A stretch of DNA of 64,000 bases from Streptomyces sp. NBC_00377 (GTDB lineage: Bacteria; Actinomycetota; Actinomycetes; Streptomycetales; Streptomycetaceae), in the NCBI RefSeq assembly GCF_036075115.1, contig NZ_CP107958.1:5394001-5458000 (forward strand), in the 5' to 3' direction. The notes below the pieces were generated by a model that was not told where the DNA came from, ran no database searches, and worked only from the letters and a program-made list of their open reading frames with translations. A program made the translations under genes and the position numbers. Below, one piece after another: positions 41,879-52,229 of this stretch (position 1 is its first letter; every line of letters starts with the position of its first letter).

Positions 41879-43099
41879 TCAGCTCAGGCGCTCGATGACC
41901 ATCGCCATGCCCTGGCCGCCGCCGACGCACATCGTCTCCAGGCCGAACTGCTTGTCGTGGAACTGGAGGGAGTTGATGAGCGTGCCGGTGATGCGGGCGC
42001 CCGTCATGCCGAAGGGGTGGCCGACGGCGATGGCGCCGCCGTTGACGTTCACCTTGTCGAGGTCGATGCCGAGGTCGCGGTAGGAGGGGATCACCTGGGC
42101 GGCGAACGCCTCGTTGATCTCGACCAGGTCGATGTCGCCGACGGTGAGGCCGGCGCGGCCCAGGGCCTGCTTGCTCGCCTCGACCGGGCCGAGACCCATG
42201 ATCTCGGGGGAGAGTCCGGAGACGCCGGTCGACACGATGCGGGCGAGCGGGGTGAGGCCGAGCTCGCGGGCCTTGGTGTCGCTCATGACGACGAGCGCGG
42301 CGGCGCCGTCGTTCAGCGGGCAGCAGTTGGCGGCGGTGACCATGCCGTCGGGGCGGAAGACCGGCTTCAGGCCCTGGACACCCTCCAGCGTGACGCCGGC
42401 GCGCGGACCGTCGTCCTTGCTGACGACCGTGCCGTCGGGGAGCGTCACCGGGGTGATCTCCCGCTCCCAGAAGCCGTTCTTGATGGCTTCCTCGGCGAGG
42501 TTCTGCGAGCGGACGCCGAACTCGTCCATGTCCTGGCGGGTGACGCCCTTGAGGCGGGCGAGGTTCTCGGCGGTCTGGCCCATCGCGATGTAGGCGTCGG
42601 GCACGAGGCCGTCCTCGCGCGGGTCGTGCCAGGTGGTGCCCTCCTGGGCCGCGACGGCCGCGGTGCGGGCCTCGGCCTCGGCGAAGAACGGGTTGTGCGT
42701 GTCGGGCAGGCTGTCGGAGTTGCCCTTGGTGAACCGGGAGACCAGTTCGACGCCGGCCGAGATGAAGACGTCGCCCTCGCCGGCCTTGATGGCGTGCAGG
42801 GCCATGCGGCTGGTCTGCAAGGACGAGGAACAGTAGCGGGTGACCGTGCAGCCGGGGAGGTGGTCCATCCCCATCTGCACCGCCACGATGCGGCCGAGGT
42901 TGTTGCCCTGCTCACCGCCGGGGAGGCCGCAGCCGAGCATCAGGTCGTCGATGTCCCTCGGGTCCAGCTCGGGAACCTTGGCGAGCGCCGCCTGGATGAT
43001 CGTGGCGGTGAGGTCGTCCGGGCGCAGGTCCTTCAGGGAGCCCTTGAAAGCGCGGCCGATGGGCGAGCGGGCGGTCGAGACGATGACGGCTTCGGGCAT
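41879..43099 (-). CDS. Acetyl-CoA C-acyltransferase (thiolase)
   Basis: 406 residues from ATG 43099. Catalytic Cys in VTRYCSSSLQTSRMALHAI (about residue 87), His in IAVGHPFGMTGARI (about 358), and the second Cys in ETMCVGGGQGMAMV near the end. NEAFAAQ is also present. It catalyses thiolytic cleavage or condensation of acyl-CoA with acetyl-CoA; the sequence (MPEAVIVSTARSPIGRAFKG) is of the FadA-like degradative type. It is monocistronic: a terminator follows, and an upstream palindromic AAGCGCTT suggests TetR-type control of fatty-acid genes. Confidence 0.93.
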   Translation of the reverse strand: MPEAVIVSTARSPIGRAFKGSLKDLRPDDLTATIIQAALAKVPELDPRDIDDLMLGCGLPGGEQGNNLGRIVAVQMGMDHLPGCTVTRYCSSSLQTSRMALHAIKAGEGDVFISAGVELVSRFTKGNSDSLPDTHNPFFAEAEARTAAVAAQEGTTWHDPREDGLVPDAYIAMGQTAENLARLKGVTRQDMDEFGVRSQNLAEEAIKNGFWEREITPVTLPDGTVVSKDDGPRAGVTLEGVQGLKPVFRPDGMVTAANCCPLNDGAAALVVMSDTKARELGLTPLARIVSTGVSGLSPEIMGLGPVEASKQALGRAGLTVGDIDLVEINEAFAAQVIPSYRDLGIDLDKVNVNGGAIAVGHPFGMTGARITGTLINSLQFHDKQFGLETMCVGGGQGMAMVIERLS

Positions 43100-43202
43100 C
43101 ACGGCTCCAGGAGAACGGTTCGTATGGGGACGGCTGCTTGGGAAGTTACCCGTACGTATGGCCTGGGTCACGGGGACGGCGGTGTGACTCGTGCCGCAAT
43201 TT

Positions 43203-43216
43203 ACTAAGCGCTTGCT
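43203..43216. promoter_or_regulatory. Candidate TetR-type operator upstream of thiolase
   Basis: ACTAAGCGCTTGCT, centred on the perfect palindrome AAGCGCTT (43206-43213), lies 104 bases before the thiolase start. Motifs of this form (AGCAAGCGCTTAGT on the other strand) are common before acyl-CoA metabolism genes of actinobacteria and are bound by TetR-family repressors. The regulator is not encoded here. Confidence 0.45.
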
Positions 43217-43356
43217 TTGGCCTTCGGCGGTTGGGTGGACCCGTCCGGCGGGGGCGGCGCGCGGGTGGCGCGCCGGTTCGGGGGCTGTGCCCCCGGACCC
43301 CCTCTCGGCCCACGGGCCCCCTCCCGGCACCGGAGGGGCCCGCCTGTCGGTCTCCG

Positions 43357-44424
43357 TCAGGCCCGTCGGGCAGGCGGCTCACCGGGGGCGGTCAGGCGCT
43401 CGTCGGGGAGGTCGGCCCCGGGTTCCGACACCCGCCGCCGGCGGCGGCGCTTCAGCAGGGCCCAGGGACCCCGGGGCCCGGTGGGCATCGCCGCCGTGAC
43501 TTCCGTGCCGGGCTCCGAAGCTGCCTCCGCCGCCGCTCGGGCCACCGGCAGGAACCCCTCGCGGCGGGAGACGTCCGGGCGTTCCTCGTCCGCCGGCCAG
43601 AGGCCGAGGGCCGCGCAGACCGTGGGGAGGACCGCCATCGCCGCCGTCGCGTACCCCTCCGCGGAGGGGTGGTAGTGGTCGGGGCCGAACAGCTCGCGCG
43701 GATTGGCCTCGAACTCGGGGCCCAGCAGGTCGCCCAGGGAGACCGTGCGGCCGCCCTGCTCGACCGCGCCGATCGTCTGGGCGGCCGCCAGCTGACGTGA
43801 GGCCCGGCGCGCCAGCCAGCGCAGCGGCTGCTGGACCGGCTCGATCGTCCCCAGGTCGGGACAGGTGCCGACGACCACCTCCGCGCCGGCCGTGCGCAGC
43901 CGCCGTACCGCCGAGGACAGGTGACGGACCGAGCGGGTGGCCGGCATGCGATGGGTCACGTCGTTCGCGCCGATCATGATCACGCAGACGTCGGGCACCC
44001 GGTCCGAGCCCGCGAGGACCAGTGTGACCTGACGGTCGAGGTCGTCCGACTGGGCGCCCGGAAGCGCCACGTTGCGCAGCTCCACCGGCCGCTCGGCGAC
44101 CGCCGCCAGGCCCGAGGCCAGCAGGGCTCCGGGGGTCTGGCCGGAGCGGTGGACGCCCTGGCCCGCGGCCGTGGAGTCGCCCAGCATCGTCAGGCGCAGG
44201 GGTTCCTTGCCGGGCCCGGGGGCGTCGTAGGTGACGCCGTAGCGGCCGTCCGCGTGGGGGACGTGCGGCTGGGACCCGTTGTGGTTCACCTGGCGCCGGG
44301 CCAGATGCACCTCGGCGACCACCAGCCCGACCGCGGCCGCCCCGGCCAGTCCGATGCCGCCGCCGCCATAGGCCGCGCCGGCCGCGATGCGCCGGGCCAC
44401 TCTCGCCCTCGACATGCTCGTCAT
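43357..44424 (-). CDS. SGNH/GDSL hydrolase (lipase-like), membrane-anchored or secreted
   Basis: 355 residues from ATG 44424. An N-terminal hydrophobic segment (AAYGGGGIGLAGAAAVGLVV) is an anchor or uncleaved signal. SGNH blocks: block I LTMLGDSTAAGQGVHR with the nucleophile Ser, block III MIGANDVTH with Asn, and block V DHYHPSAEGYATAA with the catalytic Asp and His. A C-terminal extension of about 100 residues is basic and Arg-rich (KRRRRRRVSEPGADLPD) and unusual for the family. It is probably an esterase acting on lipids or acylated cell-surface groups. Divergent from the cystathionine beta-synthase gene. Confidence 0.88.
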   Translation of the reverse strand: MTSMSRARVARRIAAGAAYGGGGIGLAGAAAVGLVVAEVHLARRQVNHNGSQPHVPHADGRYGVTYDAPGPGKEPLRLTMLGDSTAAGQGVHRSGQTPGALLASGLAAVAERPVELRNVALPGAQSDDLDRQVTLVLAGSDRVPDVCVIMIGANDVTHRMPATRSVRHLSSAVRRLRTAGAEVVVGTCPDLGTIEPVQQPLRWLARRASRQLAAAQTIGAVEQGGRTVSLGDLLGPEFEANPRELFGPDHYHPSAEGYATAAMAVLPTVCAALGLWPADEERPDVSRREGFLPVARAAAEAASEPGTEVTAAMPTGPRGPWALLKRRRRRRVSEPGADLPDERLTAPGEPPARRA

Positions 44425-44585
44425 GCCTCGACGCCACCTCCTCGTGTCCGTACACCCACTCCTTGCCCCGTACGGACCGTCGTCCAATCTCGACCGGGAG
44501 TGAACGTGCCGACCCGGCCGCCGTCCGGGCCGTACTCTGGCGTAACCACTACGACCACTGTTTTTGCAAGCAACCGGAGACAACG

Positions 44586-45974
<1,389 letters not shown>

Positions 45975-46394
45975 CTTCTGGACGGCGGGGGCCGCAACCC
46001 CGGGGAAACCTGCGGTGAACGGCCCGCTCGGGCGCCGAACTTCCGTTTGCCCACCGAAATGGTGGACTTCGCGGAAGTGGTACGAGCGTGTCACGTGCAC
46101 GCAGCACCCGGTTAACACGCGTCCGGCATATTTATGGATGTCGGCAGGGCGGGAGCGGCTCCCCGCCCGACCGGCACCAAAACGGCGTCACGGACCCTCC
46201 GGAGCGGCTCCCGGACCTCCACCGACGCCACGGACGCGGAGCCCGGCCTGACCCGGCGCGCGTCCCTCGCGGGGACCGCCGTCGTCCCGCCCCCCGGTAA
46301 CGGGGGTGCGGCGGTCCCCGCGCAAGCTTGAGTCACTCAGGGCCTGTCCACCGGACAGGCCCTGAGTCGTGTCCGCCGAAGACCGGGGCAGCCC
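45975..46394. other. Intergenic region after the cystathionine beta-synthase gene
   Basis: No supported gene. There is an AT-rich patch (GGCATATTTATGG near 46128) with a 65-codon frame after it that has an antisense-like Arg/Thr/Pro composition and no clear ribosome binding site. A small inverted repeat (CCACCGAAATGGTGG) lies near 46051. The strong hairpin at 46335 closes the region. Confidence 0.5.
46335..46367. terminator. Bidirectional terminator between cystathionine beta-synthase and XRE regulator genes
   Basis: ACTCAGGGCCTGTCC (46335-46349) pairs perfectly with GGACAGGCCCTGAGT (46353-46367) around a 3-base loop, between convergent genes. Confidence 0.92.
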
Positions 46395-47258
46395 TCAGGA
46401 CGACGTCCGGACCGGCGTCGCCCTCCAGCTGCCCAGGAGCCGCAGCCGCTCCTCCGTCCCGGAGCCCGCCTCCGGGGTGTAGACCAGCAGGGACTGGTCC
46501 GGGTCCGCCGACACCGCCAGCGTCTCGTACGGGAAGGTCAGCAGGCCCGCGACCGGGTGCTGGATCCGCTTCACCCCGTACGCGCACTCCCGGACCGGGT
46601 GATCGGCCCACAGCCGGCGGAAGTCCTCGCTCTTCAGCGAGAGTTCCCCGACGAGCGCGGTCAGCCGGCGGTCGTCCTGGTGATGGCCCGCCAGCATCCG
46701 CAGATGTGCCACGCACTGGACGGCCACCGCGGACCACTCCGGGTAGAAGTCGCGGGAGCCGGGGTCCAGGAAGACGTGCCGCGGGATGCTGCGGCCGTCG
46801 GGCGCGGTGCCGCCGTAGCCGAAGACCGCGTCGGCGAGGGTGTTCCACGCCAGCACGTCCATCCGCTGGTCCAGCACGAAGGCCGGGGTGCGCTCCATGC
46901 TGTCGAGCAGCGCCTGCACGCCCGGGCGGACGCTGTGCCCCGCCGGGCGCCCGTTCGGCCTGCGGGGACGGGCGACGGCGTGCAGGTAGGCGTGCTCCGT
47001 GTCGTCCAGGCGCAGTACGCGCGCCACGGCGTCCAGGACCGCGTCGCTGACTCCCCCGGACTTCGTCCGGGAGGGATCCCCGGCGCCTCTGCCCTGTTCC
47101 AGGCGGATGTAGTAGTCGACGCTCACTCCGGCCAGCTGCGCGACCTCCTCGCGTCGCAGACCGGGTACCCGTCGGCGCCCGTGCGAGGGCAGTCCGACCT
47201 CCTCGGGCTGGATGCGGGCGCGGCGCGAGCGCAGAAAATCTCCGAGGTCCCCGTCCAT
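46395..47258 (-). CDS. XRE-family regulator with MmyB-like ligand-binding domain
   Basis: 287 residues. HTH at about 35-60: GLRREEVAQLAGVSVDYYIR and LEQGRG, preceded by the group-typical LGDFLRSRRARIQPEEVGLP. The remainder is the MmyB-like domain: TPAFVLDQRMDVLAWNTLAD, LVGELSLKSEDFRRLWADH, and the ending TFPYETLAVSADPDQSLLVY with a TPEAGS segment. In Streptomyces such regulators commonly control an adjacent divergent oxidoreductase; here the short-chain dehydrogenase at 47404 is divergent, with 145 bp between. Ligands are thought to be fatty-acid-like. Confidence 0.9.
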   Translation of the reverse strand: MDGDLGDFLRSRRARIQPEEVGLPSHGRRRVPGLRREEVAQLAGVSVDYYIRLEQGRGAGDPSRTKSGGVSDAVLDAVARVLRLDDTEHAYLHAVARPRRPNGRPAGHSVRPGVQALLDSMERTPAFVLDQRMDVLAWNTLADAVFGYGGTAPDGRSIPRHVFLDPGSRDFYPEWSAVAVQCVAHLRMLAGHHQDDRRLTALVGELSLKSEDFRRLWADHPVRECAYGVKRIQHPVAGLLTFPYETLAVSADPDQSLLVYTPEAGSGTEERLRLLGSWRATPVRTSS

Positions 47259-47403
47259 GCGTCCGATCCTAGGGGAGGGGCGGGCCGCGAACCTGGTACT
47301 GGCAGACCCAGGAAAAGCGCATCCCTGGGTAGCGCGGACACGGTCGGCGAGTGTGGTGCGTGCCGCCGGGGAACCACCCCGGCCCGCGTCTTGGGAGCAA
47401 CGC

Positions 47404-48183
47404 ATGTCGCACGAGAACCAGAACCAGTACGCGAGCCTCGCGGGGCGTACCGCCGTCGTCACCGGGGCCGCCAGCGGGATCGGTGAGGCGGTGGCCGTGC
47501 TGCTCGCCGCCTCGGGCGCCCGGGTCGCGCTGCTGGCCCGGCGCGGGGACCGCCTGGAGTCGGTCGTCGGGAAGATCCGCGCCGACGGAGGCCAGGCCCT
47601 GGCCGTCGTCGCCGACGTCACCGACGACGCGTCGGTGGACGCGGCCGTCGCCGGCGTCCACGAGGCCTACGGGCGCGTCGACCTGGTCGTCAACAACGCC
47701 GGCGTCATGCTGCCGAACCCCGTCGACGACGGCCGGATCGACGAGTGGCGGCGGATGCTCGACACCAACGTCACCGGAGTGCTGCGGGTCATCCGTGCCT
47801 TCACCGGCGACCTGGTGGGCGCCGCCGCCGAGGGGCGCGCCGCAGACCTGGTGAACGTCTCGTCCATCGCCGCGCACATCGCGTTCCCGAACTACGGGGT
47901 GTACGGCGCCACCAAGGCGGCCGTCACCTATCTCTCGCAGGCCCTGCGCATCGAGTTCGGGCCGCGTGACGTGCGGGTCACCAACGTGGAGCCGGGGCTG
48001 ACCGAGACCGAGCTGGCGACCCACCTCGACAACGCCGAGCTGGCCGGGCAGCTGGACGGCATGTTCGACGCGATCGGCGGGCTGTCCGCGGCCGAGATCG
48101 CCGACGTCGTCGGCTACGCCACCAGCCGCCCCCGGCACGTCAACCTGCGACAGATCATGGTGCTGCCCACCCGGCAGGCGTGA
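47404..48183 (+). CDS. Short-chain dehydrogenase/reductase
   Basis: 259 residues from ATG 47404 (TTGGGAGCAAC upstream). Classical SDR: cofactor motif AVVTGAASGIGEAVAVLLAA, NNAGV at about 91-95, catalytic Ser in VNVSSIAAHIAF, and Tyr/Lys in YGVYGATKAAVTY. The ARRGDR segment after strand 2 favours NADPH. The ending (HVNLRQIMVLPTRQA) is typical of the YdfG-like group. The substrate is unknown. Regulation by the divergent XRE/MmyB protein is likely from context. Confidence 0.92.
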   Translation: MSHENQNQYASLAGRTAVVTGAASGIGEAVAVLLAASGARVALLARRGDRLESVVGKIRADGGQALAVVADVTDDASVDAAVAGVHEAYGRVDLVVNNAGVMLPNPVDDGRIDEWRRMLDTNVTGVLRVIRAFTGDLVGAAAEGRAADLVNVSSIAAHIAFPNYGVYGATKAAVTYLSQALRIEFGPRDVRVTNVEPGLTETELATHLDNAELAGQLDGMFDAIGGLSAAEIADVVGYATSRPRHVNLRQIMVLPTRQA

Positions 48184-48198
48184 CGCCGGGGCGGGGGC

Positions 48199-48624
48199 TC
48201 ACTCCTCCCAGTCGCCGTCCTTCGACGGGCGCCGCCGGCCGCTGAAGAGGGCGGGGTTGCTGCGAGCGGCCTGGACGACGTTGACGCCGACGATGCCCAC
48301 CCAGGACGCGATCAGGCCCGGCAGGTGCGCGACGCCCGCGCCGATCGCGGACAGCGGGACCGCCAGCACCAGCGAGACGACGCCGAAGCCGAAGCGCTCG
48401 CCCCACGAGTCCGTCGCCTGCGGTGAGCGCGCGCCCCGGGCCGCCACCATCTGCTGCTCGGCGAACTGCCGGCGCACCCGGCGCTCCACCGCGCCGTCGA
48501 TGCGCTGGTCGACCTTCTCGAGGAACGAGTCCACCAGCGCGGACTCGTACTCCTCACCCAGCTCCCTGCGGGTCTGCAAGGTGGCGTCGAGGTCCTTCTT
48601 CAGGTCCGTGTCCCGCGCTTCCAT
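48199..48624 (-). CDS. Small membrane protein with N-terminal coiled coil
   Basis: 141 residues from ATG 48624, with GGGAGACCACC immediately before it; two upstream in-frame ATGs lack such a site. A charged helical region (DLKKDLDATLQTRRELGEEY and SFLEKVDQRIDGAVERRVRR) is followed by two hydrophobic helices (FGFGVVSLVLAVPLSAIGAG and HLPGLIASWVGIVGVNVVQA). It is probably an inner-membrane protein of a widespread Streptomyces family; function unknown. Convergent with the SDR gene, and separate from the osmoprotectant operon whose last gene starts at 49726. Confidence 0.78.
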   Translation of the reverse strand: MEARDTDLKKDLDATLQTRRELGEEYESALVDSFLEKVDQRIDGAVERRVRRQFAEQQMVAARGARSPQATDSWGERFGFGVVSLVLAVPLSAIGAGVAHLPGLIASWVGIVGVNVVQAARSNPALFSGRRRPSKDGDWEE

Positions 48625-48793
48625 GGTGGTCTCCCGTCCCGTCATGACGACCAGGCTAGGGAGCGGGAACGCCCACCGCACTGGGGATAGCCCCCCTGTC
48701 CGCGGTCGGGTTCGGCGCCGGGGAGGACCGTGGGGGAGCGGGCGGGCGGAGGACGGCGAGAGGGCGGGGGTGCGGCGAGGGGGCCGGGTGCGG

Positions 48794-49726
48794 TTACTTC
48801 GTCAGCCCGTGCTGTTTCGCGTAGGCGTTCGCCACGTCCTCCGGGTCCTTCTTGTCCTTGTCCACCTGGCGGTTGAGCTCGGTGAGCTGGGCGGTGGTGA
48901 GGACGTTGCCGAGCTTCGCCAGGGCCTTGCGGACGGTGGAGTCGGCCTTGCGGTCGGCGATCAGGGGGACGATGTGCTGGCTGGGGATCAGGTTTTCCGG
49001 ATCGGTCAGGACGACCCAGTCGTTGGCCTCGATGTCGGTGTCGGTGGTGAAGAGGTTCGCCACGTCCACGTCGCCCTTCTTCAGGGCGCCCTTGACCAGC
49101 GGGCCGTCGGAGTCGAGGGACTTGAACTCCTTGAAGTCCACCCCGTAGACGTCCTTGAGACCGATCACGCCGACCTGACGCTTCTTCACCTCGGGGGCCG
49201 CGCCCAGCACCAGCCTGCCGTTCTGCTTCTTCAGATCGGCGAGTGAGGTCAGCGCGTACTTCTTCGCGGTCTCCCTGGTGACGACGAAGGCGTCGGAGTC
49301 CTCGGCCAGGCCGTAGGGGAGGACCTGGAGGCCGGACGGCAGGGCGAGGGTGAGGGCGTTCTGCATGGCGCCCTCCTCCGCGGCGGTGGCCTTCGGGTCG
49401 AGGTAGTTGAGAAGGGCGCCCTGGTACTCGGGCAGCAGATCGATGTCGCCGCTCCTGAGGGCGGGGATCACGATCTCCCGGGTGCCGAGGTTGGGGCGGA
49501 CCTTCACCTTCACACCGGCCGCCGACAGGACGGCCGCGTAGAGGTAGCCCAGTACCTGGTTCTCGGTGAAGTTGGCGGTGCCGATGGTGACCCCGTCCTT
49601 GCTGGAGCCGCCGCCGCCGGAGGTGGCGCCCTCGTTGTCGAGGGAGGTGATGCCGCTCGCGCAGGCGGTCAGGGCGGGGACGGTCGCGGCCGCGAACAGG
49701 CCGCCGAGGATCATGCGTCGGTTCAT
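48794..49726 (-). CDS. Osmoprotectant ABC transporter substrate-binding lipoprotein (OpuCC/ProX-like)
   Basis: 310 residues. A lipoprotein signal ends at VPALTAC. A Gly/Ser spacer leads to the OpuAC domain: VTIGTANFTENQVLGYLYAA, LGTREIVIPALRSGDIDLLP followed by EYQGALLNYL, then LTDPENLIPSQHIVPLI. Binding proteins of this class capture glycine betaine, choline or carnitine through an aromatic cage. It is the last gene of a four-gene minus-strand operon (ATPase, two permeases, binding protein), starting 10 bp after the second permease. Likely induced by osmotic stress. Confidence 0.9.
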   Translation of the reverse strand: MNRRMILGGLFAAATVPALTACASGITSLDNEGATSGGGGSSKDGVTIGTANFTENQVLGYLYAAVLSAAGVKVKVRPNLGTREIVIPALRSGDIDLLPEYQGALLNYLDPKATAAEEGAMQNALTLALPSGLQVLPYGLAEDSDAFVVTRETAKKYALTSLADLKKQNGRLVLGAAPEVKKRQVGVIGLKDVYGVDFKEFKSLDSDGPLVKGALKKGDVDVANLFTTDTDIEANDWVVLTDPENLIPSQHIVPLIADRKADSTVRKALAKLGNVLTTAQLTELNRQVDKDKKDPEDVANAYAKQHGLTK

Positions 49727-49735
49727 GTCGGTTCC

Positions 49736-50407
49736 CTAGACGGTCTGTGCCGGGCGGTGCCGGAAGAGGAGGCGCTGAACGCCCGAGAGCGCGAGGTCCA
49801 GGACGATGGCGACGGCGGCGACCAGCGCCGCGCCCCCGAGCACCTGGACGAGGTCGCGCTGGGCGAGGCCGTCGAAGACGTAGCGGCCGAGGCCGCCGAA
49901 GGAGACGTACGCGGCGATGGTGGCCGTCGCGACGACCTGGATGAGCGCGAGGCGCAGGCCGGTCATGATCAGGGGGAGGGCCAGCGGCAGTTCCACCTGG
50001 AACAGGACCTGGTGGCCCCGCATGCCCTGACCGCGTGCCGCGTCCTTCACATCGGGGTCCACGGCGGTCATTCCGGCGTAGGTGTTGGTGACGATCGACG
50101 GGACGGCGAGGGCGACGAGCGCGACGTAGACGGGCAGCATCGACAGTCCGCCGGCCAGGAAGACCAGGACCACCAGGCCGACGGTCGGCAGGGCCCGGCC
50201 GAAGGAGGCCAGGTTGATCGCGACGAACGCGCCGCGCCCGGTGTGGCCGATCAGCAGGCCGATCGGGAGGCCGATCGCGGTCGCGACGAGGGTGGCCAGC
50301 AGCGAGTACTGGAGGTGTTCGGCCAGGCGGTGCGCGATGCCGTCCGAGCCGGACCACTGGGCGCCGCTGGTCAGCCAGCCGCCGAGGTTCTTGAACAGTT
50401 CGAACAT
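49736..50407 (-). CDS. Osmoprotectant ABC transporter permease 2
   Basis: 223 residues from ATG 50407, which shares a base with the stop of the upstream permease (TGATG), so translation is coupled. There are about five transmembrane segments, including LLATLVATAIGLPIGLLIGH and LPTVGLVVLVFLAGGLSMLP. The cytoplasmic EAA loop is AARGQGMRGHQVLFQVELPL followed by ALPLIMTGLRLAL. It pairs with the other permease to form the membrane channel of the OpuC-type importer. Confidence 0.92.
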   Translation of the reverse strand: MFELFKNLGGWLTSGAQWSGSDGIAHRLAEHLQYSLLATLVATAIGLPIGLLIGHTGRGAFVAINLASFGRALPTVGLVVLVFLAGGLSMLPVYVALVALAVPSIVTNTYAGMTAVDPDVKDAARGQGMRGHQVLFQVELPLALPLIMTGLRLALIQVVATATIAAYVSFGGLGRYVFDGLAQRDLVQVLGGAALVAAVAIVLDLALSGVQRLLFRHRPAQTV

Positions 50408-51048
50408 CAGGCTCGCCGCCTCTTCCACGGGGTGAGGAGGTACTGGACGCCGACCAGCAGCGCGTCGGCGACGACCGCCAGGAGGATGGTGAGGACCACT
50501 CCCGCGATCACCGGGGTCGGGAAGTTGCGCTGGAAGCCGTCGGTGAACAGCTGGCCGAGGCCGCCGTCGCCGATGTAGGTGGCGACGGAGACCAGGGAGA
50601 TCGACATGACCGTCGCGATGCGGACGCCCGCCATGATCACGGGGAGTGCGAGCGGGAACTCGACGGTGAGGAGCGTGCGCAGGGGGCGCGTGCCCATCGC
50701 CCTGGCCGCCTCCTTGGTCTTCGCGGGGACCGAGTCGAGCCCCTCGACCGTGTTCCGCAGCAGCACGACCAGGGTGTAGACCGTCAGGCCGATGACGGTG
50801 GTGGTGCGGGTGAGGCCGCTGACCGGCAGCAGCAGAACGAAGATCGCGATCGACGGGATCGTGAACAGGACGTTGGACAGGCCGAGCAGGAAGCCGCGCA
50901 GGGGGCGGACCCGGTGGGCGATCACCGCGAGGGGGAGGCTGATCAGCAGGCCGAGGAGGACCGCGGTCAGCGCGGCCTGGAGGTGGGAGATCGTGAGGGT
51001 GGTCAGGTCGTCGGTGTGGTCCGCTATCCAGGACCAGTCGATGCTCAT
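50407..51048 (-). CDS. Osmoprotectant ABC transporter permease 1
   Basis: 213 residues from ATG 51048, overlapping the ATPase stop by four bases (ATGA). Membrane segments include LQAALTAVLLGLLISLPLAV, VLFTIPSIAIFVLLLPVSGL and VVLTILLAVVADALLVGVQY. The EAA loop reads AARAMGTRPLRTLLTVEFPL. It begins MSIDWSWIADHTDDL, the usual start of OpuCB-like proteins. Both permeases share the same fold and form a heterodimer with one ATPase dimer. Confidence 0.92.
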   Translation of the reverse strand: MSIDWSWIADHTDDLTTLTISHLQAALTAVLLGLLISLPLAVIAHRVRPLRGFLLGLSNVLFTIPSIAIFVLLLPVSGLTRTTTVIGLTVYTLVVLLRNTVEGLDSVPAKTKEAARAMGTRPLRTLLTVEFPLALPVIMAGVRIATVMSISLVSVATYIGDGGLGQLFTDGFQRNFPTPVIAGVVLTILLAVVADALLVGVQYLLTPWKRRRA

Positions 51049-52088
51049 GCGGCCACCCGTGCCTCGGTGTGGGCCCGGCCGGCGTGGGTGTGGATGTCCT
51101 CGCGGGAGGTGACGCCGGTGAGGGCGCCGCCCGCGTCGACGCGGGCGACGAGCCCGGTCGGGGAGGCGACCGACTCGTTGAGCGCGGACAGCAGGGAGTC
51201 GGCGTCCCTGAGGGGGCGCACGGGTACGGCGGTGCCGGCGGCGTCCTTCGACGCCCAGTGCAGCGGCTTGCGGGCCTCGTCGAGTACGAGGGTCCAGGCG
51301 CCGCCCTCGGGAGCGGGGCCCTGGGGGACGTCCGCGAGGGTCTTCAGCGAGAGCAGCTTCAGGCCCCGCTCGGCGCCGAGGAAGTCGGCCACGAAGTCGT
51401 CGGCCGGGCGGGCGAGCAGTTCGGCGGGTGAGGCGCACTGGACCAGGTGGCCGCCCGTGCGGAACACGGCGATCTGGTCGCCGAGCCGGACAGCCTCGTC
51501 GATGTCGTGCGTGACGAAGACGATGGTCTTGCTCAACTCCTTCTGGAGCCGCAGCAGTTCGTCCTGGAGCTGGGTGCGGACCACGGGGTCGACCGCGCCG
51601 AACGGCTCGTCCATGAGGAGTACCGGCGGGTCGGCGGCGAGCGCGCGGGCCACGCCGACCCGCTGCTGCTGGCCGCCGGACAACTGGTGCGGGTAGCGCT
51701 TGCCGGAGTCGGCGGACAGGCCGACGGTCTCCAGCAGTTCGGCGGCGCGGGCGCGGGCCCTGCGCCGGCCGTGGCCCAGCAGCAGCGGCACGGTGGCGAT
51801 GTTGTCGAGCACCGTGCGGTGGGGGAAGAGTCCCGACTGCTGGATGACGTATCCGATGGAGCGGCGCAGTTCGGCCGCGTCCTGGCGGGTGACGTCCTTG
51901 CCGCCCACCTCGATGGTTCCGGAGGTCGGGTCGACCATCCGGTTGATCATCCGCAGGGTGGTCGTCTTGCCGCAACCGGAGGAACCGACCAGTACGGTGA
52001 CGCCGCCCTCCGGCATGTGGAGGGAGAGATCGTGAACCGCTGTCGTGCCGTTGGGGAAGCGCTTGTGGACCGCGTCGAACTGGATCAT
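51045..52088 (-). CDS. Osmoprotectant ABC transporter ATP-binding protein (OpuCA-like)
   Basis: 347 residues. Walker A VGSSGCGKTTT, Q-loop GYVIQQSGLFPHRTVLDNIA, signature HQLSGGQQQRVGVARAL, Walker B LLMDEPFGAVDP and switch VFVTHDIDEA define the betaine/proline subgroup. About 110 residues follow the ATPase. They resemble a reduced CBS module (VRPLRDADSLLSALNESVAS and GLVARVDAGGALTGVTSRED), which in OpuA senses ionic strength. First gene of the operon. TTGACA on the minus strand at 52152-52147 is a possible -35, without a clear -10. Confidence 0.92.
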   Translation of the reverse strand: MIQFDAVHKRFPNGTTAVHDLSLHMPEGGVTVLVGSSGCGKTTTLRMINRMVDPTSGTIEVGGKDVTRQDAAELRRSIGYVIQQSGLFPHRTVLDNIATVPLLLGHGRRRARARAAELLETVGLSADSGKRYPHQLSGGQQQRVGVARALAADPPVLLMDEPFGAVDPVVRTQLQDELLRLQKELSKTIVFVTHDIDEAVRLGDQIAVFRTGGHLVQCASPAELLARPADDFVADFLGAERGLKLLSLKTLADVPQGPAPEGGAWTLVLDEARKPLHWASKDAAGTAVPVRPLRDADSLLSALNESVASPTGLVARVDAGGALTGVTSREDIHTHAGRAHTEARVAA

Positions 52089-52229
52089 GAGTTGTCCCTT
52101 GCCCGGCTGTATATCGTCATGCAGAGTTCTCGGTAGGTGAATAGCTTGTCAACGGTTCGGTGTTAATCCGAGGTAACTGATGACCGGCAGGCAAGATCGG
52201 GTGTCCGAATCGAGGGGAGTTCGTACCTT

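Noticed and set aside
46134..46331. A 65-codon frame after the AT-rich patch downstream of the cystathionine beta-synthase gene
   Set aside because: No ribosome binding site, low-complexity composition, and no recognisable family. Treated as intergenic.
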